A DNA stretch of 64,000 nt from SMBSF63 sp034003545 (lineage in GTDB: Bacteria; Chloroflexota; Anaerolineae; Anaerolineales; Anaerolineaceae): positions 1-64,000 of the forward strand of contig CAYURM010000008.1 in the NCBI GenBank assembly GCA_964447155.1. Reading direction: 5' to 3'. A program made the translations under genes and the position numbers. Below the pieces are notes generated by a model. It was not told the DNA's origin, did no database searches, and worked only from the letters and a program-made list of their open reading frames with translations. Shown piece after piece: positions 26,538 through 35,268 of the stretch (position 1 is the first letter of the stretch; every line of letters starts with the position of its first letter).

Positions 26538-27416
26538 CTATTTTCCCGCCAGCCTGGCAGAACGCAGCGTATTGCGCAGCAACATGGCAATCGTCATCGG
26601 CCCCACCCCGCCTGGCACAGGTGTAATCGCACCCGCCACCTCGCTTACTTCATCAAAAGCGACATCACCCACCAACTTGTATCCCCGTTTGCGTTCAGGC
26701 GCTTCCACGCGGTTGATGCCCACGTCAATTACGACTGCCCCGGGTTTGACCCAGTCTTTCTTCACCATCTCCGGCCGTCCCACTGCCGCCACCAGCACGT
26801 CCGCCTGACGGATAACTTCTTTCAGGTCTTTCGTGCGTGAATGACAGATCGTAACCGTTGCGTTTTCCCGCACCAGCAGCAAGGCCACCGGCATGCCAAC
26901 GATATTGGAACGCCCTAAAACCACGGCATTCAACCCTTCCAGCGTGGGCAACGTCTCTTTTAACAGAAAGATCACACCATGCGGGGTACAGGGAATAAAC
27001 AGCGGCTCACGCCCCTTCTGTGCCAATCGGCCAATATTCAACGGATGGAAACCATCCACATCTTTCTCAATACTGATCGCATTCAACACCTTTTCTTCAT
27101 CCAGACCGGCCGGCAGCGGAAGCTGCACCAAAATACCGTCCACTTTTGGATCAACATTCAATTTGGTGACCAGTGCTTCCACTTCTTCCTGTGAGGCATC
27201 TTCAGGCAGTTGGCAGCCAAAGGATTCAATCCCGGCTTCAGCACATGCCTTTTGTTTCATGCGTACATATACCTGTGAAGCGGGATTTTCTCCTACCAGC
27301 ACAGTCGCCAGGCCGGGTGCCTGGCGGCCTGCCGCAAGCATGGCACTCACTTCTTCCTTGATTTCCGCACGAATTCGTTCAGATGTTGCTTTTCCGTCAA
27401 TGATTTTTGCCGTCAT
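26538..27416 (-). CDS. folD: bifunctional methylenetetrahydrofolate dehydrogenase / methenyltetrahydrofolate cyclohydrolase
   Basis: 292 residues. The substrate helix holds the YxxxK pair in VYVRMKQKA. The conserved QLPLP is present, followed by GRSNIVGMPVALLL in the Rossmann domain and a C-terminal TPVPGGVGPMTIAML. The enzyme interconverts 5,10-methylene-, methenyl- and 10-formyl-tetrahydrofolate. It may be plain housekeeping, but it lies upstream of the carbamoyltransferase operon on the same strand and could receive formyl or formimino carbon from purine breakdown. AGAAGGAG precedes the ATG at 27416; an extra six residues upstream are possible. Confidence 0.95.
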   Translation of the reverse strand: MTAKIIDGKATSERIRAEIKEEVSAMLAAGRQAPGLATVLVGENPASQVYVRMKQKACAEAGIESFGCQLPEDASQEEVEALVTKLNVDPKVDGILVQLPLPAGLDEEKVLNAISIEKDVDGFHPLNIGRLAQKGREPLFIPCTPHGVIFLLKETLPTLEGLNAVVLGRSNIVGMPVALLLVRENATVTICHSRTKDLKEVIRQADVLVAAVGRPEMVKKDWVKPGAVVIDVGINRVEAPERKRGYKLVGDVAFDEVSEVAGAITPVPGGVGPMTIAMLLRNTLRSARLAGK

Positions 27417-27478
27417 AGGGGCTCCTTCTGTCATCTACTGACTTGTATTTTTGGATTGTCTTACATTTGCTGAGATGA

Positions 27479-27484
27479 ATTATA
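27479..27484 (-). promoter_or_regulatory. -10 element likely serving folD
   Basis: Perfect TATAAT on the minus strand, 62 bases before the folD start. The -35 region at 17 bases (CTGGTT) is poor, so this is only suggestive. Confidence 0.35.
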
Positions 27485-27583
27485 TCGCAAAGTGTTCCAG
27501 GAACCAGTTGGACAGGACGCATGAATAATTCCTCCTGCCCGCAGTCACGACGAAGAACCAACAAGTCTATACGTACAAAACGA

Positions 27584-27617
27584 GCGCAGGGCATCGTCCC
27601 GTGACAATACCCTGCGC
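27584..27617 (-). terminator. stem-loop downstream of the exported protein gene
   Basis: GCGCAGGG ... CCCTGCGC with an 18-base loop, 15 bases past the stop of the DUF3828-like gene. Confidence 0.5.
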
Positions 27618-27632
27618 CACCTGTCTTTTTGC

Positions 27633-28094
27633 TTACTCGCAAAGTACTGCTCTGATCTTCCAGACAGCGTCCATTTGCTCGAGCTCTACAGTGAATCGAT
27701 GACCGACAAAATCCGTTTCAACGACAACCACGGCCAAATCGCTATCGATTATCACTTCCTTTACCGTAATGTTCCCCGGAATATCCTGAGCACACAGGAA
27801 AGGATCGTAAGCAATGCTTTCAGACGCTTCAAGCTCAGCATCCACCCGCTCCATCAACGCCGGGCTTATTTGAGGCAGTTCACGATAGGTTTTCTCGACC
27901 AGTGGATTATGAAATTCACCGGAAGATCGGTCTCCCATACTGTTGAAATAAGCATCATAGAATGCTTCTACAACCTGCCGGGGATTCTCGTCCGAATCGC
28001 TGTCAGCAACCACTGCCGCAAAACTGCGGAAACCCACCCAGCCTGCCGCTGCCAAAACCAGCAAAACACTCACAGCAAACAATCTTTTCATCAT
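27633..28094 (-). CDS. small exported protein, DUF3828-like
   Basis: 153 residues. An N-terminal hydrophobic segment (KRLFAVSVLLVLAAAGWVGF) acts as a signal or anchor. The rest resembles DUF3828-type domains: NPRQVVEAFYDAYFNS at the start, then VDAELEASESIAYDPFLCAQDIP, and a C-terminal beta part ending WKIRAVLCE. These domains are cystatin/NTF2-like and of unknown function. The start at 28094 has AAGGAAGGA upstream; an in-frame extension to 28334 has no ribosome site. It is divergent from ugd. Confidence 0.7.
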   Translation of the reverse strand: MMKRLFAVSVLLVLAAAGWVGFRSFAAVVADSDSDENPRQVVEAFYDAYFNSMGDRSSGEFHNPLVEKTYRELPQISPALMERVDAELEASESIAYDPFLCAQDIPGNITVKEVIIDSDLAVVVVETDFVGHRFTVELEQMDAVWKIRAVLCE

Positions 28095-28401
28095 TTTCTG
28101 TCCTTCCTTTCTCTTATAAAAATGGTTTATATTCGACAAACGATCTGGTCCAAAGAAAGGTTCCAATATTCCCCTGACCAACTGGCTGATTTTCTGCAAG
28201 CCAGATGGCCAGGGTTCACAAAAAAAGGTGCTAGTTTCAATATTCTGGATTTCAAACATCTGCCAATCCTCCTCCCTGATCAACGAATTGCCCATCCCCT
28301 TATTTACGCATACCTTATTCCTTCGTCTATCCAAAATACGTTACAATATGCTCAATTGAAAACACAACCTCGGCAGCCTCCCTGCCATCAGGAGAAGATG
28401 A

Positions 28402-29721
28402 ATGAGTAAAATTTGCGTTGTAGGAACAGGATATGTCGGCCTGGTCACAGGCACCTGCTTTGCCGACCTGGGAAACGATGTAACCTGCCTGGACATTGAC
28501 GAAAACCGCATTGAAAAAATCAACAATGGCATCATGCCGATCTATGAACCCGGGCTGGAGCAGCTGGTGGAAACCAACATCACTGCCGGACGGCTGCTCT
28601 TCACCACCGATTACAAACTGGCCTTGACCGATGTCGAATATGTCTTCATTGCTGTCGGCACCCCCTCGGGTGACGAAGGCGAAGCAGACCTGCAATTCGT
28701 GCGCTCTGCCGCTGAAGCCATCTCCGACCATGTCAACCATTCCATCATTGTGGTCAACAAATCCACCGTGCCAGTCGGCACCGGTGACTGGGTCACCGAA
28801 GTTATCCACAAACGCCGCAAGACCACCGGCGGGGAACCGCTGGACTTCAAGGTCGTTTCCAATCCCGAATTCCTGCGCGAAGGCTCGGCGATCAATGACT
28901 GCATGAACCCCGACCGGGTCGTGCTGGGTTCCACAGACCGCGCCGCCGCCAAGAAAATCGCTGAACTGTACACCCCCCTGCGCTGCCCGGTGATGATCAC
29001 CGACCTGCGCACGGCTGAAATGATCAAATACGCTTCCAATGCCTTCCTCGCCACCAAGATCTCCTTCATCAATGAAATGGCGAACATGTGTGAAGAACTG
29101 GGCGCAGATGTGGTGGAAGTCGCCCGCGGCATGGGCCTCGACAAGCGTATTGGTCCGGCCTTCCTTGACGCTGGTCTGGGCTGGGGCGGAAGCTGCTTTC
29201 CCAAAGACGTGAAAGCGCTCGCTCACATGGCCGTGCTGCACGGCACCCACCCGCAGCTCCTCCAGGCCGTGATGGAGATCAACCGCAACCAGCGCCGCCG
29301 CGTGATCTACAAACTGCGCAACGCCCTCAACGGCCTGAGCGAAAAAACCATCGGTATCCTCGGCCTGTCCTTCAAACCCAATACCGATGACATCCGCGAC
29401 GCCCCGGCACTGGAGATCATCCACATGCTGGAAAACGAAGGCGCCATCATCAAGGCCTATGACCCACAGGGCGCAGAAAATGCCAGGAAGATGATCCCCC
29501 GCGTGACCCTCTGCGAAACCCCCTACAAAGTCGCCGAAGGCGCAGACGCCCTCGTTGTTGCCACCGAATGGAACGAATTCAAGCAACTTGACTTCGACCG
29601 CATCAAAAGCGTCATGAATCAACCCATCGTCATCGACGGCCGCAACATCTGGGACCCTGATAGCATGGTGGAAAAAGGCTTTGAATACTTCGGTATTGGC
29701 CGCGGAGCCAATGGCCATTAA
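28402..29721 (+). CDS. ugd: UDP-glucose 6-dehydrogenase
   Basis: 439 residues. N-terminal NAD-binding KICVVGTGYVGLVTGTCFAD, FIAVGTPSG, VNKSTVPVGT, catalytic cysteine in GWGGSCFPKD (about residue 260) and C-terminal GLSFKPNTDDIRDAPAL. It oxidises UDP-glucose to UDP-glucuronate for surface polysaccharide. GGAGAAG precedes the ATG and a textbook terminator follows the stop. It is monocistronic, with no polysaccharide cluster adjacent. Confidence 0.95.
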   Translation: MSKICVVGTGYVGLVTGTCFADLGNDVTCLDIDENRIEKINNGIMPIYEPGLEQLVETNITAGRLLFTTDYKLALTDVEYVFIAVGTPSGDEGEADLQFVRSAAEAISDHVNHSIIVVNKSTVPVGTGDWVTEVIHKRRKTTGGEPLDFKVVSNPEFLREGSAINDCMNPDRVVLGSTDRAAAKKIAELYTPLRCPVMITDLRTAEMIKYASNAFLATKISFINEMANMCEELGADVVEVARGMGLDKRIGPAFLDAGLGWGGSCFPKDVKALAHMAVLHGTHPQLLQAVMEINRNQRRRVIYKLRNALNGLSEKTIGILGLSFKPNTDDIRDAPALEIIHMLENEGAIIKAYDPQGAENARKMIPRVTLCETPYKVAEGADALVVATEWNEFKQLDFDRIKSVMNQPIVIDGRNIWDPDSMVEKGFEYFGIGRGANGH

Positions 29722-29757
29722 GCCAATGTAGAATGTACAATTGACAATGGAAAATGT

Positions 29758-29790
29758 CGAGCTGGTGAAATTTCACCAGCTCGTTTTTTT
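29758..29790 (+). terminator. rho-independent terminator of ugd
   Basis: CGAGCTGGTGAAA and its exact complement (13-bp stem), followed by seven T. Confidence 0.9.
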
Positions 29791-30139
29791 CTCTCTCCCC
29801 TTGGAAAGGGTGGCATGCTAAGATCATTACCTGCCTATTTCACGTTTTATCTGGCTTTTCGGCCTGCAAGTTAACCCTTTTCAAGGTTATTTTCTTCCCT
29901 TGGAAAGGGAAGCCTCGCTGACTGATTCATGGCATACTTTGCAAGGTTTGGAGTCAAACTACTTAGAAATCCAACCTTTCCAAGGGACGGTTTTGACGTT
30001 CTTGTTGATTACCACCGCTTAGCTTGATGTCTATGGCACGCCATGTGCCCCTACAATATAATTTCTATATGCAAAAGCACCCAACCCGGCGTACAATCAA
30101 TATCAGCAGAACGATAACCGTCTCAAAGGAACCTGCCCG
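29791..30139. other. non-coding stretch with short palindromic repeats
   Basis: No gene seen. CCCTTGGAAAGGG occurs near 29800 and 29898 and its relative CCTTTCCAAGGG near 29977. A GGCAC-GCCAT-GTGCC stem followed by CCTAC lies at about 30035-30054, and TATAAT at 30057-30062 could serve the decayed lipoprotein gene. Confidence 0.4.
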
Positions 30140-30851
30140 ATGAAAAAGCTCATCCCCTTCCTCCTCGCCATCTCTTGCTAACTGAGTGTACCCCCGCCGC
30201 CATGGAAGTCCCCACCAGTAAGACCATCCCGCCTACAACCACGCCGCAAGCACCCACCTGCGCCGACCATCACGCCTACCGCTACCAACGTGCCGCCAAC
30301 GGTAACACCCGAAATAACGACGTGTGCCTATGATAATGGTTTTATCGTATTGCCCGGAGGTCAAGAAAAATATGCCGAATACTTTGGTTGGACAAGCAAA
30401 GGGGAATACTATGTTGGTGCTGCCTTTCCTGGAAAGATAGTCTTTTGCTATTTGGAAAAAGACTTCACGGGAAAAATTACAGGGTTCGACTATCGCATGG
30501 ACTATTACGCAGATAATGTCCCGGATCAAGTATTAGATGATAGTAGGAAGGGAAGGTCTTTTCCAGGTTTTTCCAACTCCCGATGGCAAACAATACTTAT
30601 TCATCAAAGCTGCTGAACCACCCATTGTGAAAACCTTGAACATGTATGAAGTTTGGATATGGGATGCTGAAAAACAGGAAGCTTCGATCCTATATTTTCA
30701 CCATCGCCGACCTGCAATAGCGCTCCAAACCCCAAATACTCCACCGGGACTCGAAGAAGCCATTCTGGGCGTCATCTTTGTAGGGGCGATTTGCAAATCG
30801 CCCCTACCTTGTTACAAAACCAAACCCGGATACAAAACCTTTTCAGAATGA
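30140..30851 (+). pseudogene. decayed lipoprotein gene
   Basis: ATG at 30140 opens a signal peptide MKKLIPFLLAISC that is cut by TAA directly after the lipobox cysteine. The same frame continues with a Pro/Thr linker (APTITPTATNVPPTVTPEI) and a domain starting TTCAYDNGFIVLPGGQEKYA. Near 30535 the sense moves one base forward, giving LFQVFPTPDGKQYLFIKA and MYEVWIWDAEKQEA. The 3' end runs into the 28-bp palindrome at 30780. One nonsense and one frameshift change make it a pseudogene unless these are assembly errors. Function unknown; style and the PDGK motif recall the lipoprotein remnant at the left edge. Confidence 0.65.
30780..30807. repeat. 28-bp perfect palindrome
   Basis: GTAGGGGCGATTTG followed by its exact complement. 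It is the best copy of the GCCCCTAC family also seen at 512-534 and near 30054. Confidence 0.6.
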
Positions 30852-30858
30852 TATAATC
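30850..30858 (+). promoter_or_regulatory. extended -10 promoter of the GAF-PP2C gene
   Basis: TGATATAAT, an extended -10 (TGnTATAAT) 83 bases before the start codon. No good -35 is visible, as usual for extended -10 promoters. Confidence 0.5.
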
Positions 30859-30940
30859 CCACCGTACAGAAACATTATTTCTTTGCGCCTTCACGAAGTG
30901 AGCTTTACGTGAAATATAACCACATCCAAACGGAACCCCC

Positions 30941-33900
30941 ATGCCAACCCAAACCTTCCCCGGCTATTACGAAAACCTCGAAAAGATCGCTGACTTTGTG
31001 CGCCAGCATGCGCGCCAGGCTGGCTTTGGCGAAACGGCCCTCTACGCCATCGAAACCGCCGTGGACGAAGCCTGCTCGAACATCATCGAACACGGCTATG
31101 GCGGCGAAGGCAAGGGCGACATCGAGTGCTGCTGCGAATTCGATGAAACCAGCTTGACGATCACCCTCACCGATCAAGGCAAGCCCTTCAACCCCTCTGA
31201 AATCGATATGCCCAACCTGAATGTGCCCCTCGACCAGCGCAAAGCGCACGGCCTGGGGCTGTACTTCATGCATCAGATGATGGATGAAGTCAGTTTTAAA
31301 TACAAAGAGGGGGAGGGCAACATCCTCACCATGATCAAATACTACGAAGCCGACATTTGCGAACCGGACACACGCCAACCCGGCAGTGACCCGGAATGGC
31401 AGCACCTGCTGCGGCTTGGCGAAACCCTGTTGAAAAACAACACTGCCAGCATCCAGGCCAATCACATCGAAACATACGTATCCAAACTCCTGACCGCAAA
31501 CGCAAAAATCTGGCTGGCACAACCCCATTACCCCCTGCCGGGCCAACCCGATACAGAAACCATCCCCGAAGATGCCGCCCCCTTCCTCGTGCAGCAGGCG
31601 ATGATGACCGGGCAGGTTTGCTATCGCAACAAAGGAGATCAGGACGGCACCAACTGCGCCCGGATGGAAAAACCGCTGGCGACCACCATCCCGCTGATCG
31701 CCCAGGAGAAGCTGCTGGCCGTGCTGGAAGTGCAGCGGTTGGAAGGCCCGCCCCTCTGTCTGGAAGAGATGAACGAACTGCATCGCCTGAGTGCCTATGT
31801 TTCCATCATTCTCCAAATCACCCGTCAGGAGACGATCAAACGCTGGCGTGATGAACAGCTGGCCCTCGTTCGTTCCGTTAGCACACAGATTGCCAATGAA
31901 CACGACCTTGACGAACTCTGCCGCCGGGTAACCGAACTGATCCGCGAGACTTTTAACTATTACCATGTCGCTGTTTTCACCCTCAACGAAAAAGAGGATC
32001 TCCTTGAATTTCGCGCAGAAGCCAACCCGGGTGAAACAGACTATCAGCGCACGGTCAAGACCCTGCATCTCAACCAGGGCATCGTCGGTCACGTCGCCAA
32101 CACCGGCCAGGAACTGATCGCCCGCGACGTACACGACGAACCCCTCTTCCGTCATGTGGACGGCCTGCCGGATACCGTATCGGAAGCCGCCCTGCCCCTG
32201 ATCGTCGAAGGAAAGGTACTCGGCGTGCTGGACATCCAGAGCGACCGTCTCGACACCTTCCATGAAACCGACATGACCGTGCTGCGCGCCCTGGCTAACT
32301 CCATCGCCCTGGCTGTGGAAGATGCCCGCCTGTACAGTGATCTGAAATGGCAGGCCGAACAAACCCGCATGGTCTTTGAAGTCAGCCACAAGTTGACCTC
32401 CATCCTTGAACTGGATAAACTGTTGGAAGCCGTTGTGACCATGATCCGCTCCCATTTCGGCTACCCCTTTGTGCATGTCTTCACCGTACACAACACCCGC
32501 CGCCGGGTGGTCTATCAAATTGGCAGCGGGGCGCGCAGCCAGGCCATGCGCGAGCGCGAACTCGAATATGACCTCGAAAATCCGAAAGGGATCATCCCCT
32601 GGGTGGCACGCACTGGCAAAATCCGGCTGGTTAATGATGCCAGCAAAGACCCGCTCTTCGTGCCCACAGACTTCCCCCCCACCAACACGCAGGCCGAACT
32701 GTGCATCCCGCTCATCTATGCTGATTCCGTGCTGGGCGTCCTTGACATTCAAAGCACCCAGGTTGATGCATTTGATGAAAAGCAGATCCCCCTGCTGGAA
32801 GCCCTGGCCGCCAACATCTCCACGGCTATACGCAACGCTAACCTGTACCGCTCCGAACGCTGGCGCCGCCAGGTGGGCGATTCCTTCCGTGATGTGGCCG
32901 GTTTGCTCTCCAGCAACGCCGACCTGAACACCCTGCTCGACACGATCCTCTCGGAGTTGGGCCGCAACCTGCCCTGCGACGCTTCGGCCATCTGGCTGCT
33001 GGATTCACGGCTGAATCCCGAAGGCAACCCCTGCATGAATCTGGCGGCGGTACAGGGAATCGATCCAGCCCGCCTCCAGCACTATTGTCTCCAGGAGGAT
33101 GTCCGCGTCTGGCTGGATCAGATGCTCGCCTCCCGCGAACCTGTCATTCGGCAGGAAGAGGACGACTACGATCCCCTCGGCGCAGCCCTGGAGATGCCCG
33201 CCAATTACTCCTCGATCACCACCCCTCTGTATATCGGCGACCAGCCCCTGGGCGCCATCACCCTGGTGCATCACACGCCCGGCCGCTATGGCACCGAAAG
33301 TCAGGCAATGACCACCACCTTCGCCAGCTATGGCGCCATGGCGATCCGCAACGCCAGGCTGTATGGCGACGCGCAGAATCAGGCGTGGATCTCCACCGTC
33401 CTCCTGCAAATTGCCGAGGCCAGCCAGGCCGTGGAAAGCCTGGAAGACCTGCTGGCAACCACGGTGCGCATCACCCCTCTGCTGGTCGGGGTCGAGATGT
33501 GCGCCATCTTCCTGTGGGAAGAAAACCGGCAGAGCTTCATTTTCAAAGACCAGTACAATCTTCAACTCCCGCCAGGCAGCTCCCCTGTCTTTGACCGCCA
33601 TCGCGCCCCGGCTCTGGGCCAGCTTGCCGCCACGCGCGAGATCACCTTTCTGGAAGACCTGCATAACGACCTGGGTATCCCGGCGGAGATTGAAGCCCCT
33701 GACGATCAAACCATGATCCTGCTGCCCCTGCAGGTGCGCGATTCCCTGCTGGGTGCCCTGCTGGTCGTCCACCACAAGCAGGGACAGGCCGATGCAAGCC
33801 TGTCCTACGCCCAGCAAACCCTTTCCATCCTGCAAGGCATCACCCGCCAGACCTCCCTGGCCCTTGAAAACCAGCTTTTGCTGGAAGCACGTCAGGAGGA

Positions 33901-35191
33901 AGGCTACATTACCGCAGTATTACTGCAAGTTTCGCAGGCGGTCGCCAACCAGAACGAATTGATCGACATCCTGGATACGATCGTCCACCTGATGACCATT
34001 CTGGTCGGGATTAATGGCTGCGCTATCTATCGCCGTGAAGAATCAGGCAATTTCACCCCATTGCAGGCCCACACCGGTTCCCGCCAGGAAGAAGACGAAC
34101 TGATGCAGACCATTTTTGCCCCGGGAACTTTCAAAACCCTGGATGAAGTGTTTGAAGAAAAACGGATCGTCTTCTGCCCGCTGGGGGAAGATGTGGATTT
34201 TGCCGCCTGGGCGGGTAAAGAATGTCTGCCCGACTTACCCTCCCTCTCCCCGGCTCTGCTGCCCGGCAGCAATTATCTGCTGGGCTTTCCCGTCATCATG
34301 AAGGATGAATTTTACGGCGTACTGGTGGCCCGCGAACAGAATTCGGACGCCGCCTTTCGCCCGCGGCGCATGGAATTGATCACCGGCATCACCCAGCAGA
34401 TTGCCCTCGCCATCCAAAACGAGCACTTCCAGCAGGAAATGGTGCTGCGCGAACGCATGGAGCAGGAATTTAGCACCGCCCGCACCATTCAGCAAACCTT
34501 CCTGCCAGACCGCATGCCCGAACTGGAAGGATGGGAAATCGACGCGCACTGGATTACTGCCCGCGAAGTCGGCGGGGATTTTTACGACATCATCCGTCAA
34601 GATGATCACAGATTGGGGCTGGTGATCGCCGACGTGGCCGACAAAGGTATGCCCGCCGCCCTGTATATGACCGTTACCCGCACCCTGGTCCGCGCTGTCA
34701 CCCATGGCAGAACCTCACCGGCAGAGGTCTTGCAGCGCGTCAATAACCTGCTGGCGATGGATGCCCAGAACGGCATGTTCATCACCGTTTTCTATGCCAT
34801 CCTTGATCTGACAAGCGGAACCCTGACCTTCTCCAACGCCGGTCATAACAAGCCCCTTGTCCTCCGCCACAGCTCCGGAAAAACGGAAGTCCTGCCCAAA
34901 GGCGGCATGGCCCTGGCCGTGTTGGAAGATATCGAACTGCAAGACCATACCCTGTCCCTGGAGGAAGGCGACTGCCTGCTGTGCTACACCGACGGCGTCA
35001 CCGAAGCCTTCTCGCCCGACGAGGAGATGTTTGGCGAAAGGCGTCTGGAAACCTTGCTCGCCAGTCTGCAAGGCCAGACCATCCACGATATTCTGGACAC
35101 CGTCATCAAAGTCGTGACGGACTTTCGCGGGGAGCGGGAAATCTCCGATGATGTCACCCTGCTGGGAATACGGAGGGAAATATCCTTGTAG
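30941..35191 (+). CDS. RsbW-like kinase domain + about six GAF domains + RsbU-like PP2C phosphatase
   Basis: 1416 residues. Residues 1-135 form a GHKL fold of the anti-sigma kinase type: N-box ETAVDEACSNIIEH (N47, likely catalytic E43), DQGKPF at 78-83 and GLGL at 104-107. Residues about 150-1150 hold roughly six GAF-like modules; repeated lines such as PLIVEGKVLGVLDIQS mark them. The C-terminal 240 residues are a SpoIIE/RsbU PP2C phosphatase: REVGGDFYD, VIADVADKGMPAAL, SNAGHNKPL, CYTDGVTEAFS and SDDVTLL. Kinase and phosphatase of a partner-switching system are thus on one chain with a large sensor between. No STAS antagonist or alternative sigma gene is adjacent. No membrane segment, so it is cytoplasmic. 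Confidence 0.88.
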   Translation: MPTQTFPGYYENLEKIADFVRQHARQAGFGETALYAIETAVDEACSNIIEHGYGGEGKGDIECCCEFDETSLTITLTDQGKPFNPSEIDMPNLNVPLDQRKAHGLGLYFMHQMMDEVSFKYKEGEGNILTMIKYYEADICEPDTRQPGSDPEWQHLLRLGETLLKNNTASIQANHIETYVSKLLTANAKIWLAQPHYPLPGQPDTETIPEDAAPFLVQQAMMTGQVCYRNKGDQDGTNCARMEKPLATTIPLIAQEKLLAVLEVQRLEGPPLCLEEMNELHRLSAYVSIILQITRQETIKRWRDEQLALVRSVSTQIANEHDLDELCRRVTELIRETFNYYHVAVFTLNEKEDLLEFRAEANPGETDYQRTVKTLHLNQGIVGHVANTGQELIARDVHDEPLFRHVDGLPDTVSEAALPLIVEGKVLGVLDIQSDRLDTFHETDMTVLRALANSIALAVEDARLYSDLKWQAEQTRMVFEVSHKLTSILELDKLLEAVVTMIRSHFGYPFVHVFTVHNTRRRVVYQIGSGARSQAMRERELEYDLENPKGIIPWVARTGKIRLVNDASKDPLFVPTDFPPTNTQAELCIPLIYADSVLGVLDIQSTQVDAFDEKQIPLLEALAANISTAIRNANLYRSERWRRQVGDSFRDVAGLLSSNADLNTLLDTILSELGRNLPCDASAIWLLDSRLNPEGNPCMNLAAVQGIDPARLQHYCLQEDVRVWLDQMLASREPVIRQEEDDYDPLGAALEMPANYSSITTPLYIGDQPLGAITLVHHTPGRYGTESQAMTTTFASYGAMAIRNARLYGDAQNQAWISTVLLQIAEASQAVESLEDLLATTVRITPLLVGVEMCAIFLWEENRQSFIFKDQYNLQLPPGSSPVFDRHRAPALGQLAATREITFLEDLHNDLGIPAEIEAPDDQTMILLPLQVRDSLLGALLVVHHKQGQADASLSYAQQTLSILQGITRQTSLALENQLLLEARQEEGYITAVLLQVSQAVANQNELIDILDTIVHLMTILVGINGCAIYRREESGNFTPLQAHTGSRQEEDELMQTIFAPGTFKTLDEVFEEKRIVFCPLGEDVDFAAWAGKECLPDLPSLSPALLPGSNYLLGFPVIMKDEFYGVLVAREQNSDAAFRPRRMELITGITQQIALAIQNEHFQQEMVLRERMEQEFSTARTIQQTFLPDRMPELEGWEIDAHWITAREVGGDFYDIIRQDDHRLGLVIADVADKGMPAALYMTVTRTLVRAVTHGRTSPAEVLQRVNNLLAMDAQNGMFITVFYAILDLTSGTLTFSNAGHNKPLVLRHSSGKTEVLPKGGMALAVLEDIELQDHTLSLEEGDCLLCYTDGVTEAFSPDEEMFGERRLETLLASLQGQTIHDILDTVIKVVTDFRGEREISDDVTLLGIRREISL

Positions 35192-35245
35192 TAACCACTT
35201 TAGTGGTTCCACTCGCAAACTGTAACGACTAAAGTCGTTACTACA
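35187..35245. repeat. composite inverted repeat overlapping a stop codon
   Basis: Outer arms TGTAGTAAC and GTTACTACA enclose two inner palindromes (AACCACTTTAGTGGTT and AACGACTAAAGTCGTT). The TAG stop of the GAF-PP2C gene lies inside the left arm, so the element seems to have inserted at, or supplies, the gene end. Confidence 0.65.
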
Positions 35246-35268
35246 ATCAAACAAAAGAGGATCATCCA

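Noticed and set aside
28327..29718. 463-residue open frame antisense to ugd.
   Set aside because: It is the reverse-frame shadow of a highly conserved UDP-glucose dehydrogenase.
30905..32752. 615-residue open frame antisense to the GAF-PP2C gene.
   Set aside because: The plus-strand protein has clear domain motifs; the antisense frame shows none and reflects GC-rich codon use.
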